NCBI RefSeq assembly: GCF_001613165.1
Contig: NZ_BDBV01000066.1
Coordinates: 1-64,000 of the forward strand
Length of the DNA: 64,000 nucleotides
From: Nocardia mexicana NBRC 108244
GTDB lineage: Bacteria > Actinomycetota > Actinomycetes > Mycobacteriales > Mycobacteriaceae
Direction of reading: 5' to 3'
Made by a program: the position numbers and the translations under genes. How positions within the stretch are numbered: the first letter of the stretch is position 1; every line of letters starts with the position of its first letter. The notes beneath the pieces were generated by a model that saw only the letters and a list, made by a program, of their open reading frames with translations, was not told where the DNA came from and did no database searches. Positions 41,617 through 50,466 of the stretch are shown piece by piece.

Positions 41617-42564
41617 TCAGAAGCGGAGCACGAGGCGCCCGCGCACCCCGCCCGCCTCCAGCAGGCGGTGGGCCTCCGCGGCGCGCTCGGCGGGAAAGGT
41701 CCGCGCCACCCGCAGCGTCAGGACCCCTTCCGCGGCAAGACGACTCAACTCGGTCAGCTTGGCGGCATCGCGGACGTGGTCGGTGACCATGACGTAGTGC
41801 ACGCCGATGCCTCGCTCGGATTCGACACCACCGGTCAAGACGGGTGGCCGCAGCGCCACATACGCGCCGTTGTCGCGGACGGCGGGCAGTACGGCGCCGC
41901 CCAGCAGCGCGCCGTCCACCACCGCATCGACACCGGCCGGGGCGTGTTCTCGAATCCGTTGCGCGACATCGGTTCCGCGCGGCACGACGGTATCGGCGCC
42001 GAGGTCGGCGACCAGCTCCCCGTCCGCCGGTGCGGCATCGGCGATCACCGTGAGTCCCAGGTGCTTCGCCAGCTGGACAACGTAGCCGCCGACCGCGCCC
42101 GCCGCACCGGTCACCGCGATCGTCTGACCCGGCTTCGGGGCGAGCGCCTCGAGGGCGATGAAGGCGGTCAGTCCGTTCATCGGAAGTGTCGCGGCCGCAA
42201 CCATATCGGCGCCCTCGGGCAGGCGGGCGACCGAATCACCCGGCACCACAATCCGTTCGGCGTAGGCGCCGCCGCCCTCGAGGACCGGCCTGGTGACGGC
42301 GACGACTCGGTCGCCGACCCGCCACCCGGTCTCCGGATCTGCCTCGTCGATCACGCCCGCCGCGTCCCAGCCCGGAATGTACGGCGGCGCGATGTCGCGA
42401 TACCGGTCGTGCACCCGGCCGGAGCGGGTCACGGTATCGGACGGATTCACCGCCGCGGCCTCGACGCGGATGCGGACCTCGCCCGGTCCCGCATGCGGTT
42501 CCGGCAGCTCCACCGGCCGCAGCACCTCCGGACCGCCCGGTTCATCGAAACCGATCGCCAGCAT
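41617..42564 (-). CDS. NADP-dependent quinone oxidoreductase (MDR family)
   Basis: 315 residues from the ATG at 42564. GroES-like N-terminal domain (GPGEVRIRVEAAAVNPSDTV), then the Rossmann cofactor domain with AVTGAAGAVGGYVVQLAKHLGL. No catalytic or structural zinc ligands are seen, so it belongs to the zeta-crystallin/quinone reductase type. It reduces quinones or alkenals with NADPH. It follows the F420-type oxidoreductase gene at 43527-42646 on the same strand after 81 bases. Confidence 0.87.
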   Translation of the reverse strand: MLAIGFDEPGGPEVLRPVELPEPHAGPGEVRIRVEAAAVNPSDTVTRSGRVHDRYRDIAPPYIPGWDAAGVIDEADPETGWRVGDRVVAVTRPVLEGGGAYAERIVVPGDSVARLPEGADMVAAATLPMNGLTAFIALEALAPKPGQTIAVTGAAGAVGGYVVQLAKHLGLTVIADAAPADGELVADLGADTVVPRGTDVAQRIREHAPAGVDAVVDGALLGGAVLPAVRDNGAYVALRPPVLTGGVESERGIGVHYVMVTDHVRDAAKLTELSRLAAEGVLTLRVARTFPAERAAEAHRLLEAGGVRGRLVLRF

Positions 42565-42645
42565 CACCACTCCCAACCGTCGCTTGTCCTGTTCCTGCAG
42601 CAACACCGTCGGCACGCCGGGCTGTTCCCGGTCGGCGAGGCGGGT

Positions 42646-43527
42646 TCAGTTCTGCCGCGGCATCAGCTCGGTCACGAAGCGGTCGATGAATGTGTCGATC
42701 GGCCGGCCGCCGACGGATCCGACGACGAACTTGGTGAGCCCCGCGTCGAGATGACCGTCGATCAAGCGATGCAGCTCCTTCCAGCTGCCCGCGACCAGGT
42801 CGCTCGGATCGACGCCGGGCCTGCGACGCCCGATCGCCGCCGTCAGCTCGGGCGGTATGCCGTCCTCGGCCAGCACCAGGCTGATGCCGAAATGGTCGGC
42901 CTCGATCTCGCGGCCCGCCTCGGCGGCCGCGGCCTGAATCGCCTCCCGGCCGTCACGGGCCTCGGCGGGAGCCAGGAAGCTGCCGAGCCAGCCGTCGGCG
43001 AAACGACCGATGCGACGGAAGGCGGCCGGCGCCGAACCGCCCAGCCAGATGTCCGGCGGCCGAGCAGGACGCGATCCGAAACCCGCATCGCCGATATCGA
43101 AGAATTCACCGGAGAACGCGACCTCGTCGTTGTCGAGCACCGCGCGCAGCAGCCGCAGCGACTCGTCGAATACCGCGCCGCGCTTGCCCTGCGGCACCGG
43201 GAACAGCTCGCGCTCGCCGGGCCGGGCGGGCTGCAGACCGAAGACCGGCAGCACCCGCTTGGGGGCCAGGGCGGCGAGCGAGGCCAACTGCTTGGCAACC
43301 AGGACCGGATGGCGGCCGGGCAGAATCGCCACCGACGTGCCGACCTTCAGCCGTGTCGTCCGCGAGAGCGCGAACGCCATGCCGACGACCGGGTCGACGG
43401 ACTTCGAGTAGACGAGTTCGGACAGCCACAGCGAGTCCACGCCTTCGGACTCGAGCCGGTCCACGATGCCCGCGAACTCCTCGGGCTCGTCGCCCGAGCC
43501 CAGCCCGACGCCGAACCGAACCTTCAT
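42646..43527 (-). CDS. LLM-class F420-dependent oxidoreductase
   Basis: 293 residues from the ATG at 43527; the frame is open further upstream without family similarity. The TIM-barrel luciferase-like fold shows MKVRFGVGLGSGDEPEEF, GVDSLWLSELVYSKSVDP, RLKVGTSVAILPGRHPVLVAKQLASL, and PPDIWLGGSAPAAFRRIGRFADGW. The lack of a long insertion and the host lineage favour F420 over FMN. Substrate unknown. Same strand as the quinone oxidoreductase downstream. Confidence 0.87.
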   Translation of the reverse strand: MKVRFGVGLGSGDEPEEFAGIVDRLESEGVDSLWLSELVYSKSVDPVVGMAFALSRTTRLKVGTSVAILPGRHPVLVAKQLASLAALAPKRVLPVFGLQPARPGERELFPVPQGKRGAVFDESLRLLRAVLDNDEVAFSGEFFDIGDAGFGSRPARPPDIWLGGSAPAAFRRIGRFADGWLGSFLAPAEARDGREAIQAAAAEAGREIEADHFGISLVLAEDGIPPELTAAIGRRRPGVDPSDLVAGSWKELHRLIDGHLDAGLTKFVVGSVGGRPIDTFIDRFVTELMPRQN

Positions 43528-43684
43528 ACGCCGACTCCTCACCCGTGCCTTTCCCACTGCCAACCGGGCACAGGTTCGACGCATTCCCGGCGCGGAACGC
43601 GGGGATCGGCGGATTGACCTCAACCGCGCTCGAGGCTCTACGGTCGCGGCTGCGGGTCACCCGCCGACGGAGGGAGCAGCGCGC

Positions 43685-44068
43685 ATGCAGACACAGGTCG
43701 TCACGATCGCGGACGCCGAGTGCCGCGCGGAGTGGGAACCGCTGGGCGACAATCGTTTCGCGGGAAGCGATCTCATCGACGCGACGACACATCCGGATGC
43801 GCGGATGACCGTCGGGTTCGGTCGCATCGCGGGAGGCGAGTCGATGCGGGCCACCTACCCCTACGACGAGGTGATGGTGGTCTTGAAGGGCACCGTCACC
43901 GTTCGCACCCAGGGCGGCGAAACCTTCACCGCCGCACCGGGAAACGTGGTCTACATGCCCGCCGGATCGACGAACACCTATGAGTTCTCCGGCGAGGTCG
44001 AGGTCGCCTACATCGCGAATCCGCCCGCGGCGTATGCGGAGCACGTGGCGCGCTCCGCCGCGACGTAG
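43685..44068 (+). CDS. Cupin-domain protein (EutQ/DUF861-like)
   Basis: 127 residues with one cupin barrel: MRATYPYDEVMVVLKGTVTVRTQGGETFTAAPGNVVYMPAGSTNTYEFSG. The first metal motif has Tyr-Asp-Glu in place of the His-rich ligands, as in EutQ-like and DUF861 proteins, so metal binding may be weak. GGAGGGAG is upstream of the ATG at 43685. Divergent from the F420-type gene. Function unknown. Confidence 0.8.
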   Translation: MQTQVVTIADAECRAEWEPLGDNRFAGSDLIDATTHPDARMTVGFGRIAGGESMRATYPYDEVMVVLKGTVTVRTQGGETFTAAPGNVVYMPAGSTNTYEFSGEVEVAYIANPPAAYAEHVARSAAT

Positions 44069-44083
44069 GTCGCCCTCGCCCCG

Positions 44084-44461
44084 TTAGAAGGCGCTTCCGG
44101 TCGACGGCGGCACCATGGGCCAGCCGTACCAGCCGGGGTAGACGTAGCCGGGACGGTTCCAGCTGTTCCAGCCGCCGTAGCCGCCCCAGCCGCCGTGGCC
44201 CCAGCCGCCGTGGCCCCAGCCACCGCGACCCCAGCCACCGCGGTGACCCCAGCCGCCGCGATGGCCCCAGCCACCGTGAACTTCCTGTGCGGACCCGTCG
44301 GCCTCGACCTGGACGGGCTGCTCCGGTGCGGCCGGTGCGCTCACCGCCGGCGAGGCGAGGGCGGGTGCCGCGACGGCCAGCGGCGCGGCGGCCACGGCGA
44401 GCACGGCGGCGACGCGGAATACGGTCTGCCGGGAGCGTACGGGGATGTGATTCCGAGTCAT
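44084..44461 (-). CDS. Secreted Gly/Trp/His-rich repeat protein
   Basis: 125 residues from the ATG at 44461, with AAGGAAG upstream. Signal peptide (RSRQTVFRVAAVLAVAAAPLAVAAPALA). After a 25-residue linker comes a run of GGWGH/GGWGR repeats (about seven units), then a Gly/Trp/Tyr/Pro C-terminus (GYVYPGWYGWP). Such repeats may bind metals (His) or stick to surfaces or cell wall (Trp). The coding DNA is a tandem array of GGxTGG-like units. No family name. Confidence 0.7.
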   Translation of the reverse strand: MTRNHIPVRSRQTVFRVAAVLAVAAAPLAVAAPALASPAVSAPAAPEQPVQVEADGSAQEVHGGWGHRGGWGHRGGWGRGGWGHGGWGHGGWGGYGGWNSWNRPGYVYPGWYGWPMVPPSTGSAF

Positions 44462-44630
44462 CGGAACTTCCTTACCTGCGGTCGTTTCCAGCGGATGACC
44501 GGGCGATCCGGCCAACCTCCTGCCACGAAGTAATGTACCGCTATTTAACGGCACGTTCAATGGGGCGTAGACCACTGTCCGTATCGGGACGCAGACCGGC
44601 GGTCGGGCGGAAGGAACGACGGGCGCTCCG

Positions 44631-46583
44631 TCAGCCCCGCCGACCCCGCAGATAGTCGCGCACCACCGCCGCACCGAGGCCGTCGAGATCGGGCGCCACC
44701 ACGCGGCCGCCGCTGCGCCGCGCCACCAGATCGACGAAGGCGGCCAGGCGCGGGTCCTCGCCGAGCATGAACACCGTCACGGAGGCGCCGAGCTTGGCGA
44801 GGGCGTCGACCTGGTTCATCGTGACGCCCAGCGTGCGCGGTTCGGGCGGCCAGTTGAAGTACGCCTCGCCGTCCGGCTCCAGGTGCGCGGTCGGCTCACC
44901 GTCGGTGACCACGAGGACGACGGGCACGGCGTCCGGATGCCGGCGCAGGTGCTGCCCGGCCAGCAGCAGCGCGTGGTGCAGGTTGGTGCCCTGCTCCCAA
45001 ATGGGTTCCTGCGCGGTCAATTCGCCGATATCGACGGTGGTGGCGTGCCGCCCGAAGGTGATCAGGCTCAGCGCGTCGGAACGGAATCGAGTACCGATCA
45101 GATGGTGCAGGGCGAGGGCCGTGCGCTTCATCGGCACCCAGCGACCGTCCTGCACCATCGACCACGACGTGTCCACGCACAGCGCCACGGCCGCCCGCGC
45201 ACGCTGCTCGGTCTCCATGATCTCGACATCCGAAACATCCAGCGCCACACGGCGACTGCCGGACGACGCGGACCGGAGCACCGCGTTGCGCACGGTCCGC
45301 GGGACGTCCCAGGGCTCGGTGTCGCCGAACCGCCAGGCGCGCGAGGCGCCGGTCGGCTCGCCTGCCGCACCGGACAGCGCGGTATCCCGCTCGCCGCGCC
45401 GGGAACGCAACTGCCCGATCACATCTCGCAAAGCCGTCTCGCCGAGCCTGCGCAACGCCCTGGGTGTCAACCGCAGCGACCCGTCGGGGGCGCGCTCGAA
45501 CAGACCCTGCCGCCGCAGTTCCCGCTCCAGCTCGGCCAGCCGGCCGGCATCCACGCGGGCGTCGTCGCCGAGGTGGCGGGCCAAGGCGTCCAGGTCGATA
45601 TCCTCGAGCCTGGCACCGGGGTAGGACTGTCCGAGTTGTTCTGCGAGAGCATCCAATTCGGCCAGATCCTGCAGGGCCTGCGCGCCCTCGCCGAGGCCCA
45701 GGGGATCCTGGCCGCGGAACCGCTGCGCGGACTCCCAGTCCTCCCCCGGGCGCAGCGCCCGCAGGTTGGCGTCCAGCGCGGCGATCTGCCCGGCGATGCG
45801 CGGGTCGCCGAACGCCTGGCCGGTCAGCTCGGACAGCTCGGTCCGCTGCTCCTCGGTCATCGAGTTCATCATGCGCTGCGCCGCCGCCGCGCGGGCGGCC
45901 AGCGCGTCGATCAATTCCTCTGTGTCGCGCGGGTTTTCGGGAAAGAACTCGCCGTGCTGCGCCATGAAATCGGCGAACTGCCGCTCGGTGTCGTCCCCGC
46001 GGGCGTGCGCCGCGAGCAGATCGTTCAGGTCCGACATCATCCGCCGGATCCGCTCGACATCCTCCGGCGTGGTGTTCTGCAGCGCCTGCTTCATCCCCTG
46101 GAAGCGGGACTCCAGCAGGTCCCGGCCGAGCAGGTCGCGGATCTTCTCGTAGTTCGCCCGGCCCGTGTCGGATCGCCAGGGGTATTCGGCGAGTTCGCCC
46201 ACGGCGGCGGCCGTGCTCGACGGCAGCGCGTCCAGGCGGGCCTCGGCGAACCGGGCGTCGTCGGACGGGTCGGGGAACAGTGCCCGGCGCTCGGCCTCCA
46301 GCGCCTCGTCCAGCAATTCGCGAATCTGCTGCAGCGAACCGTCGAGCCGATGCCGCCGGGAGATCTCCGACCGGCGCTGCCACAACCGGCGGGTCAGATC
46401 GTCCAGCCCCGCCGTCTCGCGCAGGCCGCGCCGCAGCAGTTCCTCGAGCGCGCTGCGCGGCGAGCTGCCCTCCATCACATCCCGCCCGACCTGATCCAAA
46501 GCCTCGCGGAGGTCGAGCGGGGGCGCCAGTGGATCAGGTCCGTCGTGATACGGGCCGTAGGAATAGCGGTCAGCGGAAGTCAT
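44631..46583 (-). CDS. VWA-domain protein partner of MoxR-type ATPase (Rv0959-like)
   Basis: 650 residues. The N-terminal 400 are helical, charged and Leu/Arg/Glu-rich; the C-terminal von Willebrand A domain has the MIDAS motif DTSWS at 471-475 (full: CVDTSWSM), a Thr in the middle (GTNLHHALLLAG) and LVVTDGEPT. It begins 16 bases after the ATPase gene. This ATPase/VWA pair matches Rv0958/Rv0959 of M. tuberculosis and resembles magnesium-chelatase ChlI/ChlD chaperones; a metal-insertion or complex-assembly role is likely, the client unknown. Confidence 0.88.
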   Translation of the reverse strand: MTSADRYSYGPYHDGPDPLAPPLDLREALDQVGRDVMEGSSPRSALEELLRRGLRETAGLDDLTRRLWQRRSEISRRHRLDGSLQQIRELLDEALEAERRALFPDPSDDARFAEARLDALPSSTAAAVGELAEYPWRSDTGRANYEKIRDLLGRDLLESRFQGMKQALQNTTPEDVERIRRMMSDLNDLLAAHARGDDTERQFADFMAQHGEFFPENPRDTEELIDALAARAAAAQRMMNSMTEEQRTELSELTGQAFGDPRIAGQIAALDANLRALRPGEDWESAQRFRGQDPLGLGEGAQALQDLAELDALAEQLGQSYPGARLEDIDLDALARHLGDDARVDAGRLAELERELRRQGLFERAPDGSLRLTPRALRRLGETALRDVIGQLRSRRGERDTALSGAAGEPTGASRAWRFGDTEPWDVPRTVRNAVLRSASSGSRRVALDVSDVEIMETEQRARAAVALCVDTSWSMVQDGRWVPMKRTALALHHLIGTRFRSDALSLITFGRHATTVDIGELTAQEPIWEQGTNLHHALLLAGQHLRRHPDAVPVVLVVTDGEPTAHLEPDGEAYFNWPPEPRTLGVTMNQVDALAKLGASVTVFMLGEDPRLAAFVDLVARRSGGRVVAPDLDGLGAAVVRDYLRGRRG

Positions 46584-46599
46584 TGCGCCTCACCGATTA

Positions 46600-47994
46600 T
46601 CACTGCCCGTACACCGTCATGCCGTCGTCCGAGTCCTTGGCGATCTGGCGGGCCAGATACAAAGACTCCAAGGCGAATTCGACTGCCGCGGCGATCCGGG
46701 CGGGGGTGTCGGCGGCGTCCACGCCGAGCCTGTCGGCGACCTCGTGCAGCACGGGGAGTTCCGGTAGGGCGGACAGGACGTCCTGGCCGGGCACGCTCTC
46801 GCCCGTGGTGACCAGGTGGCCGTCGCCCACGGCCTCGGAGAGCGGCCGCAAGTTCAACCCGCCCAACCGTTCTCGCGCGGATTCGGCGAACGACCGACGC
46901 AGCAGGTGGGTGAGGTGTTCCTGTTCGCGGCCCTCCTCGCCCGATTCGAATTCCAGCTTGCCGCGCAGCACCGCGGGCACGGAGTCGAGATCGACAGGAC
47001 GGGCGACGGCGGGCCGCTCCCCCGTGATCGCGGAGCGACGCAATGCGGCCGCGGCCACCGTCTCCGCGGCGGCCACCGCGAACCGGGCCGACACCCCGGA
47101 TCGCTGGTCGATGGCCGGGGATTCGCGCAGGTTCCGGACGAACCGGGCGATCACCTCGATCAGCGGGTCGCCGACCTCGGCCACCAGGTCGGCCTCCTGC
47201 CGGACCATCGCCACCTCGGCCTCGACCGTCAGCGGGTAGTGCGTGCGGATCTCCGCGCCGAACCGGTCCTTGAGCGGGGTGATGATCCGGCCGCGGTTGG
47301 TGTAGTCCTCCGGATTGGCGGTGGCGACGAGCAGCACGTCCAGCGGCAGCCGCAGCGTGTAGCCGCGGACCTGGATATCGCGCTCCTCCATCACGTTCAG
47401 CAGCGCGACCTGGATGCGCTCGGCGAGGTCGGGCAGCTCGTTGATCGCGACGATGCCGCGGTGGGCGCGCGGCACCAGCCCGAAGTGAATGGTCTCGGGA
47501 TCGCCGAGGCTGCGGCCCTCGGCCACCTTCACCGGGTCGACGTCGCCGATCAGGTCGCCGACGGACGTGTCCGGCGTGGCGAGCTTCTCGGCGTAGCGCT
47601 CCGAGCGATGCCGCCACGCCACCGGCAGGTCGTCACCGAGTTCGGCGGCCAGGCGGCGGCCGGCCGGGCTGATCGGGTCCAGCGGGTGTTCGCCCAGTTC
47701 GGTGCCCGCGATGACGGGCGTCCACTCGTCGAGCAGGCCGGCCAGGGTGCGCAGCAGGCGGGTCTTGCCCTGGCCGCGCTCCCCCAGCAGCACCACGTCG
47801 TGCCCGGCGAGCAGCGCGCGCTCGAGCTGCGGCAGCACGGTCCGGTCGAAGCCGACGATGCCCGGCCACGCGTCGCCGCCGGAACCCAGCAGCGCCAGCA
47901 GGTTGTCGCGGATCTCGGTCTTCACGCCGCGCGGCTCGTAGCCGGCCGCGCGCAGCTCACCCGCGGTGGCGGGCAAGTGTTCTGGAACAGTCAC
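46600..47994 (-). CDS. MoxR/Mg-chelatase-type AAA ATPase (Rv0958-like)
   Basis: 464 residues. Walker A GERGQGKT at 71-78, FHGxVPRAHRGIVAINELPDLAE type Walker-B/lid region (HFGLVPRAHRGIVAINELPD), arginine-finger segment in RFGAEIRTHYPLTVEAEVAMV. It is a ring ATPase acting as a chaperone with its downstream VWA partner. First gene of the pair; the ATG at 47994 follows a spacer that separates it from the YjbR-type gene. Confidence 0.88.
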   Translation of the reverse strand: MTVPEHLPATAGELRAAGYEPRGVKTEIRDNLLALLGSGGDAWPGIVGFDRTVLPQLERALLAGHDVVLLGERGQGKTRLLRTLAGLLDEWTPVIAGTELGEHPLDPISPAGRRLAAELGDDLPVAWRHRSERYAEKLATPDTSVGDLIGDVDPVKVAEGRSLGDPETIHFGLVPRAHRGIVAINELPDLAERIQVALLNVMEERDIQVRGYTLRLPLDVLLVATANPEDYTNRGRIITPLKDRFGAEIRTHYPLTVEAEVAMVRQEADLVAEVGDPLIEVIARFVRNLRESPAIDQRSGVSARFAVAAAETVAAAALRRSAITGERPAVARPVDLDSVPAVLRGKLEFESGEEGREQEHLTHLLRRSFAESARERLGGLNLRPLSEAVGDGHLVTTGESVPGQDVLSALPELPVLHEVADRLGVDAADTPARIAAAVEFALESLYLARQIAKDSDDGMTVYGQ

Positions 47995-48098
47995 GACATC
48001 GACGCTACGACGATTCCGCGATCACGTCGACGTGGAGTAACTCCAGCAAAGCCGCTGGAAAAGCGATTGACAGCCCGAATAAGAAGGCGCTCGGGAGA

Positions 48099-48440
48099 CT
48101 ACACGGCGTCGTTGTCCAGCAGGTTGCGCGGCGCGGCCTGACGCCACGAATCGGTGATGATGGCCTCCAGCTCGTCCCGGTCGTCGAGGGCGGCCAGGCG
48201 CACCCGGACCCAGGCATTGTTCGCCTCGTGGGAGGCGATCCAGAACTTGCCGGGCTCGGCCAGGACCAGCTCGTCGCGTTCGATGATGGGACAGCGCACG
48301 GCCATCGAGGTCTCGTTCTCCGGCAGCGTGAGGTACAGCTTTCCCGCGACCCGGAACGTCGGCATCCCCCAGGTGAATTGCTCGGCGGTCTCCGGCAGCG
48401 ACAGGGCGAAGGCGCGGACATCATCCCCAGTGGAACTCAT
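48099..48440 (-). CDS. MmcQ/YjbR-family protein
   Basis: 113 residues. Family features: VRAFALSLPETAEQFTWGMPTFRVAGKLYLTLPEN, then LVLAEPGKFWIASHEANNAWVRVRLAAL, ending with WRQAAPRNLL. The fold resembles a DNA-binding double-wing domain, but function is unknown. Stands alone. Confidence 0.87.
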   Translation of the reverse strand: MSSTGDDVRAFALSLPETAEQFTWGMPTFRVAGKLYLTLPENETSMAVRCPIIERDELVLAEPGKFWIASHEANNAWVRVRLAALDDRDELEAIITDSWRQAAPRNLLDNDAV

Positions 48441-48662
48441 GCGCAGAATCTTTCCAGGCGCCGGTGACAGCCGGAATCCGCCTCGAAACTCCTACCCCAC
48501 CGACCGGCTCTCACGTGTCCATTTCGACCGAATTGTGAGATTGGACAACATTTCTCGGAGACGGGAGCGGCATGTGTCACGGACTGTATTTTCGGACGCA
48601 GATCGATCAGCCTCCGCATCCGACCGTCGCCGTCGGCGGAGTGGGCCGAAGGGCGGTTGGAT

Positions 48663-49397
48663 ATGGAACATACGGCCGAAGCGAGCGGATGGGCCATCGC
48701 GGGGGCGATCGGCATGGTCCTGTTGATGGTTGTGATGTGGGCGGGGGTCGCGGTGCTGTTCGTCGGGCTGCGAAAACCACTGCGGCCGTGGATGTTCTGG
48801 ACCGGAGCCGGGGTCGTGATACTCGGTGTCTTCGCGCAGATCGGCCACTTCCAGGAACATGTGCTCCAAGCCGGATACTGGATCGGGCACCCCAACGCTC
48901 CCGCCTGGATGACGCCGTGGGGCACCAGCCTGGCCAATGGATTCGGCCAGGTGAATCACGCGAAACCCACACTGGGGATGGAGATCCTGCATCTCGTCGG
49001 CAACTTCCACTTCCTGGCGGGCCTGGCCGGGGTCGCCCTCCTCACCCACCATGCGCTGCAGAGCAAGGCGCGCCGCTGGGGCCGAATGGGCGTGCTGATG
49101 CAGGGCATCCACGGCCTGGAACATGTCGCGCTCACGCTGTCGGTCCTGCTGGGCAGCAAGGCGATCGGCCTGTCCACCATCTTCGGCCTGCTCGACGCCG
49201 GGCCCGGGCTGTGGACCTTCCGGGTGTGGTGGCACTTCCTCGCGAATGTCCTGGGCACCAGCATCTTCGCCATGGCCCTCTACTACCTGTGGCGCGAGCG
49301 CGCGACGATCACGGCCTCCTACGGGGTCTCGGGACTCCCGCGGACGACGACCGCCCCGGCCGGACCGGTCGAGGGCGCGGTACCCGCACTGCCGTAA
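48663..49397 (+). CDS. Multi-pass membrane protein with His-rich helices
   Basis: 244 residues from the ATG at 48663 (a TTG two codons earlier is possible). About five transmembrane helices: 9-35, 43-62, 108-130, 145-165 and 200-222. Histidines recur in or next to membrane segments (IGHFQEHVL, EILHLVGNFHFLAG, THHALQS, IHGLEHVAL), as in metal- or heme-binding membrane proteins. No family recognised with confidence. Its last 89 bases overlap the extended 3' end of the facing pabC-type gene. Confidence 0.7.
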   Translation: MEHTAEASGWAIAGAIGMVLLMVVMWAGVAVLFVGLRKPLRPWMFWTGAGVVILGVFAQIGHFQEHVLQAGYWIGHPNAPAWMTPWGTSLANGFGQVNHAKPTLGMEILHLVGNFHFLAGLAGVALLTHHALQSKARRWGRMGVLMQGIHGLEHVALTLSVLLGSKAIGLSTIFGLLDAGPGLWTFRVWWHFLANVLGTSIFAMALYYLWRERATITASYGVSGLPRTTTAPAGPVEGAVPALP

Positions 49398-50298
49398 TAC
49401 CGCAACGACACTCGGGTTCAGCTCCCGTCATTTCCGGCATGCCCTCCATCACTCCGGCATGCCCTCCACATTTCCGGCATGCTTTTCGCCGGAATCCGCA
49501 CTGGAGGTCCGAATCTCGCCGCGCGGCATCCAACCGCGCCTGCCAGCGCGGCGCCCGTATTGCCGGACCGGGGGCGATCTCTGCCCCCATCCAGCTCCGC
49601 ACCGGGCGAATTCCGTGCAGCGCGTTGACCATCCAGGTTTCCAGGCCGTCCAGTTCACTGAGGAACGGGCGGTCGTGGACCACCTCGATGCCGGACTCGG
49701 CGGCCATGCGCAGGATCGTCCGGCTGGTCACGCTCGGCAGCAGATCGCAGCGATCCTGGGCCGGCACGCACAGCGCTTCGCCCCGCCACCACAGCAGCGC
49801 GGTCGTCGCACCCTCGCGGGCCCGGCCGTCGGGCGCGAGCAGGAGCGCCTCGTCGGCACCCGCGTCGACCGCCTGCTGCCGCACCTCACTCAGCCAGGCG
49901 AGATCGGGCCCCTTGACCGTGGGGTGCCGCCGCCGGTCGGGCCCCGGGTGGATTCGCAGGTTCACCCCGGTTCCCCGCGGCGGCGCCGGACGCAGCCACA
50001 GTTCGAGCGCCGGGCCGCCGTCATCGATGAGTTCCACTCGCGGAAACCAGCGGCCGCGCAACGGAATTCGACAGGCGACCGCGCGCAAAAAGTCGCGGGT
50101 CGTCTCCGGCGGCACCGCGGCCAGCGCCGTGCAACCGGCCGCGAAGCGGTCGGCGTGCAGTTCCGGCGACACCGTCTGTCCACCCGCGACGAGCCAGGAG
50201 TCGATGACCACCGGCGCCCGGGACAGCGGCGCCGGGCGCAGGTCGCGCTCCCCCGGTGACCAGCGCCATCGAGTTATCAGCTCCGCTACCTCGGCCAT
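49309..50298 (-). CDS. PabC-like class IV aminotransferase with repeat-derived C-terminal extension
   Basis: 329 residues from the ATG at 50298. Aminotransferase class IV features: ELHADRFAAGC, GVNLRIHPGPDRRRHPTVKGPDLAWLSEVRQQAVDAGADEALLLAPDGRAREG (Lys for PLP in TVKG), and LPSVTSRTILRMAAESGIEV. It resembles 4-amino-4-deoxychorismate lyase/branched-chain aminotransferase-type proteins such as Rv0812. Homologues end near residue 265-290; here the frame runs on through a repeat block (49425-49500) into the 3' end of the gene on the other strand, adding about 60 Arg/Pro/Cys-rich residues (CRKCGG, EPECRC) with no sign of a fold. Confidence 0.8.
   Translation of the reverse strand: MAEVAELITRWRWSPGERDLRPAPLSRAPVVIDSWLVAGGQTVSPELHADRFAAGCTALAAVPPETTRDFLRAVACRIPLRGRWFPRVELIDDGGPALELWLRPAPPRGTGVNLRIHPGPDRRRHPTVKGPDLAWLSEVRQQAVDAGADEALLLAPDGRAREGATTALLWWRGEALCVPAQDRCDLLPSVTSRTILRMAAESGIEVVHDRPFLSELDGLETWMVNALHGIRPVRSWMGAEIAPGPAIRAPRWQARLDAARRDSDLQCGFRRKACRKCGGHAGVMEGMPEMTGAEPECRCGITAVRVPRPRPVRPGRSSSAGVPRPRRRP
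49425..49500. repeat. 20-bp tandem repeat block with hairpin
   Basis: TCCGGCATG recurs at 49433, 49453 and 49473, exactly 20 bases apart; two units read CCGGCATGCCCTCCA. The last unit forms a hairpin, TTCCGGC (49472-49478) with GCCGGAA (49488-49494). Similar CCGGCATGC-hairpin elements are scattered in Nocardia genomes as far as I remember. It may also terminate the upstream plus-strand gene. Confidence 0.75.
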
Positions 50299-50466
50299 CG
50301 TGGTTCCCTCGTCTCGCACCCGATCCGGTCCCCAGTAAGAGCCGGCCCGGCTCCCGAACTGTGACGTCTCGAAAATGTAACGACGGTCACACGACGTCAC
50401 ATATCGCGCCTCCCGAACGTCTCATGGGCACACGGTTTCGTCGACCGATCAGGAGGTCATGCATCC

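Noticed and set aside
44100..44290. CRISPR-like short tandem units
   Set aside because: The periodic GGxTGG-like DNA encodes in-frame GGWGH repeats of a secreted protein; there are no spacers or cas genes.
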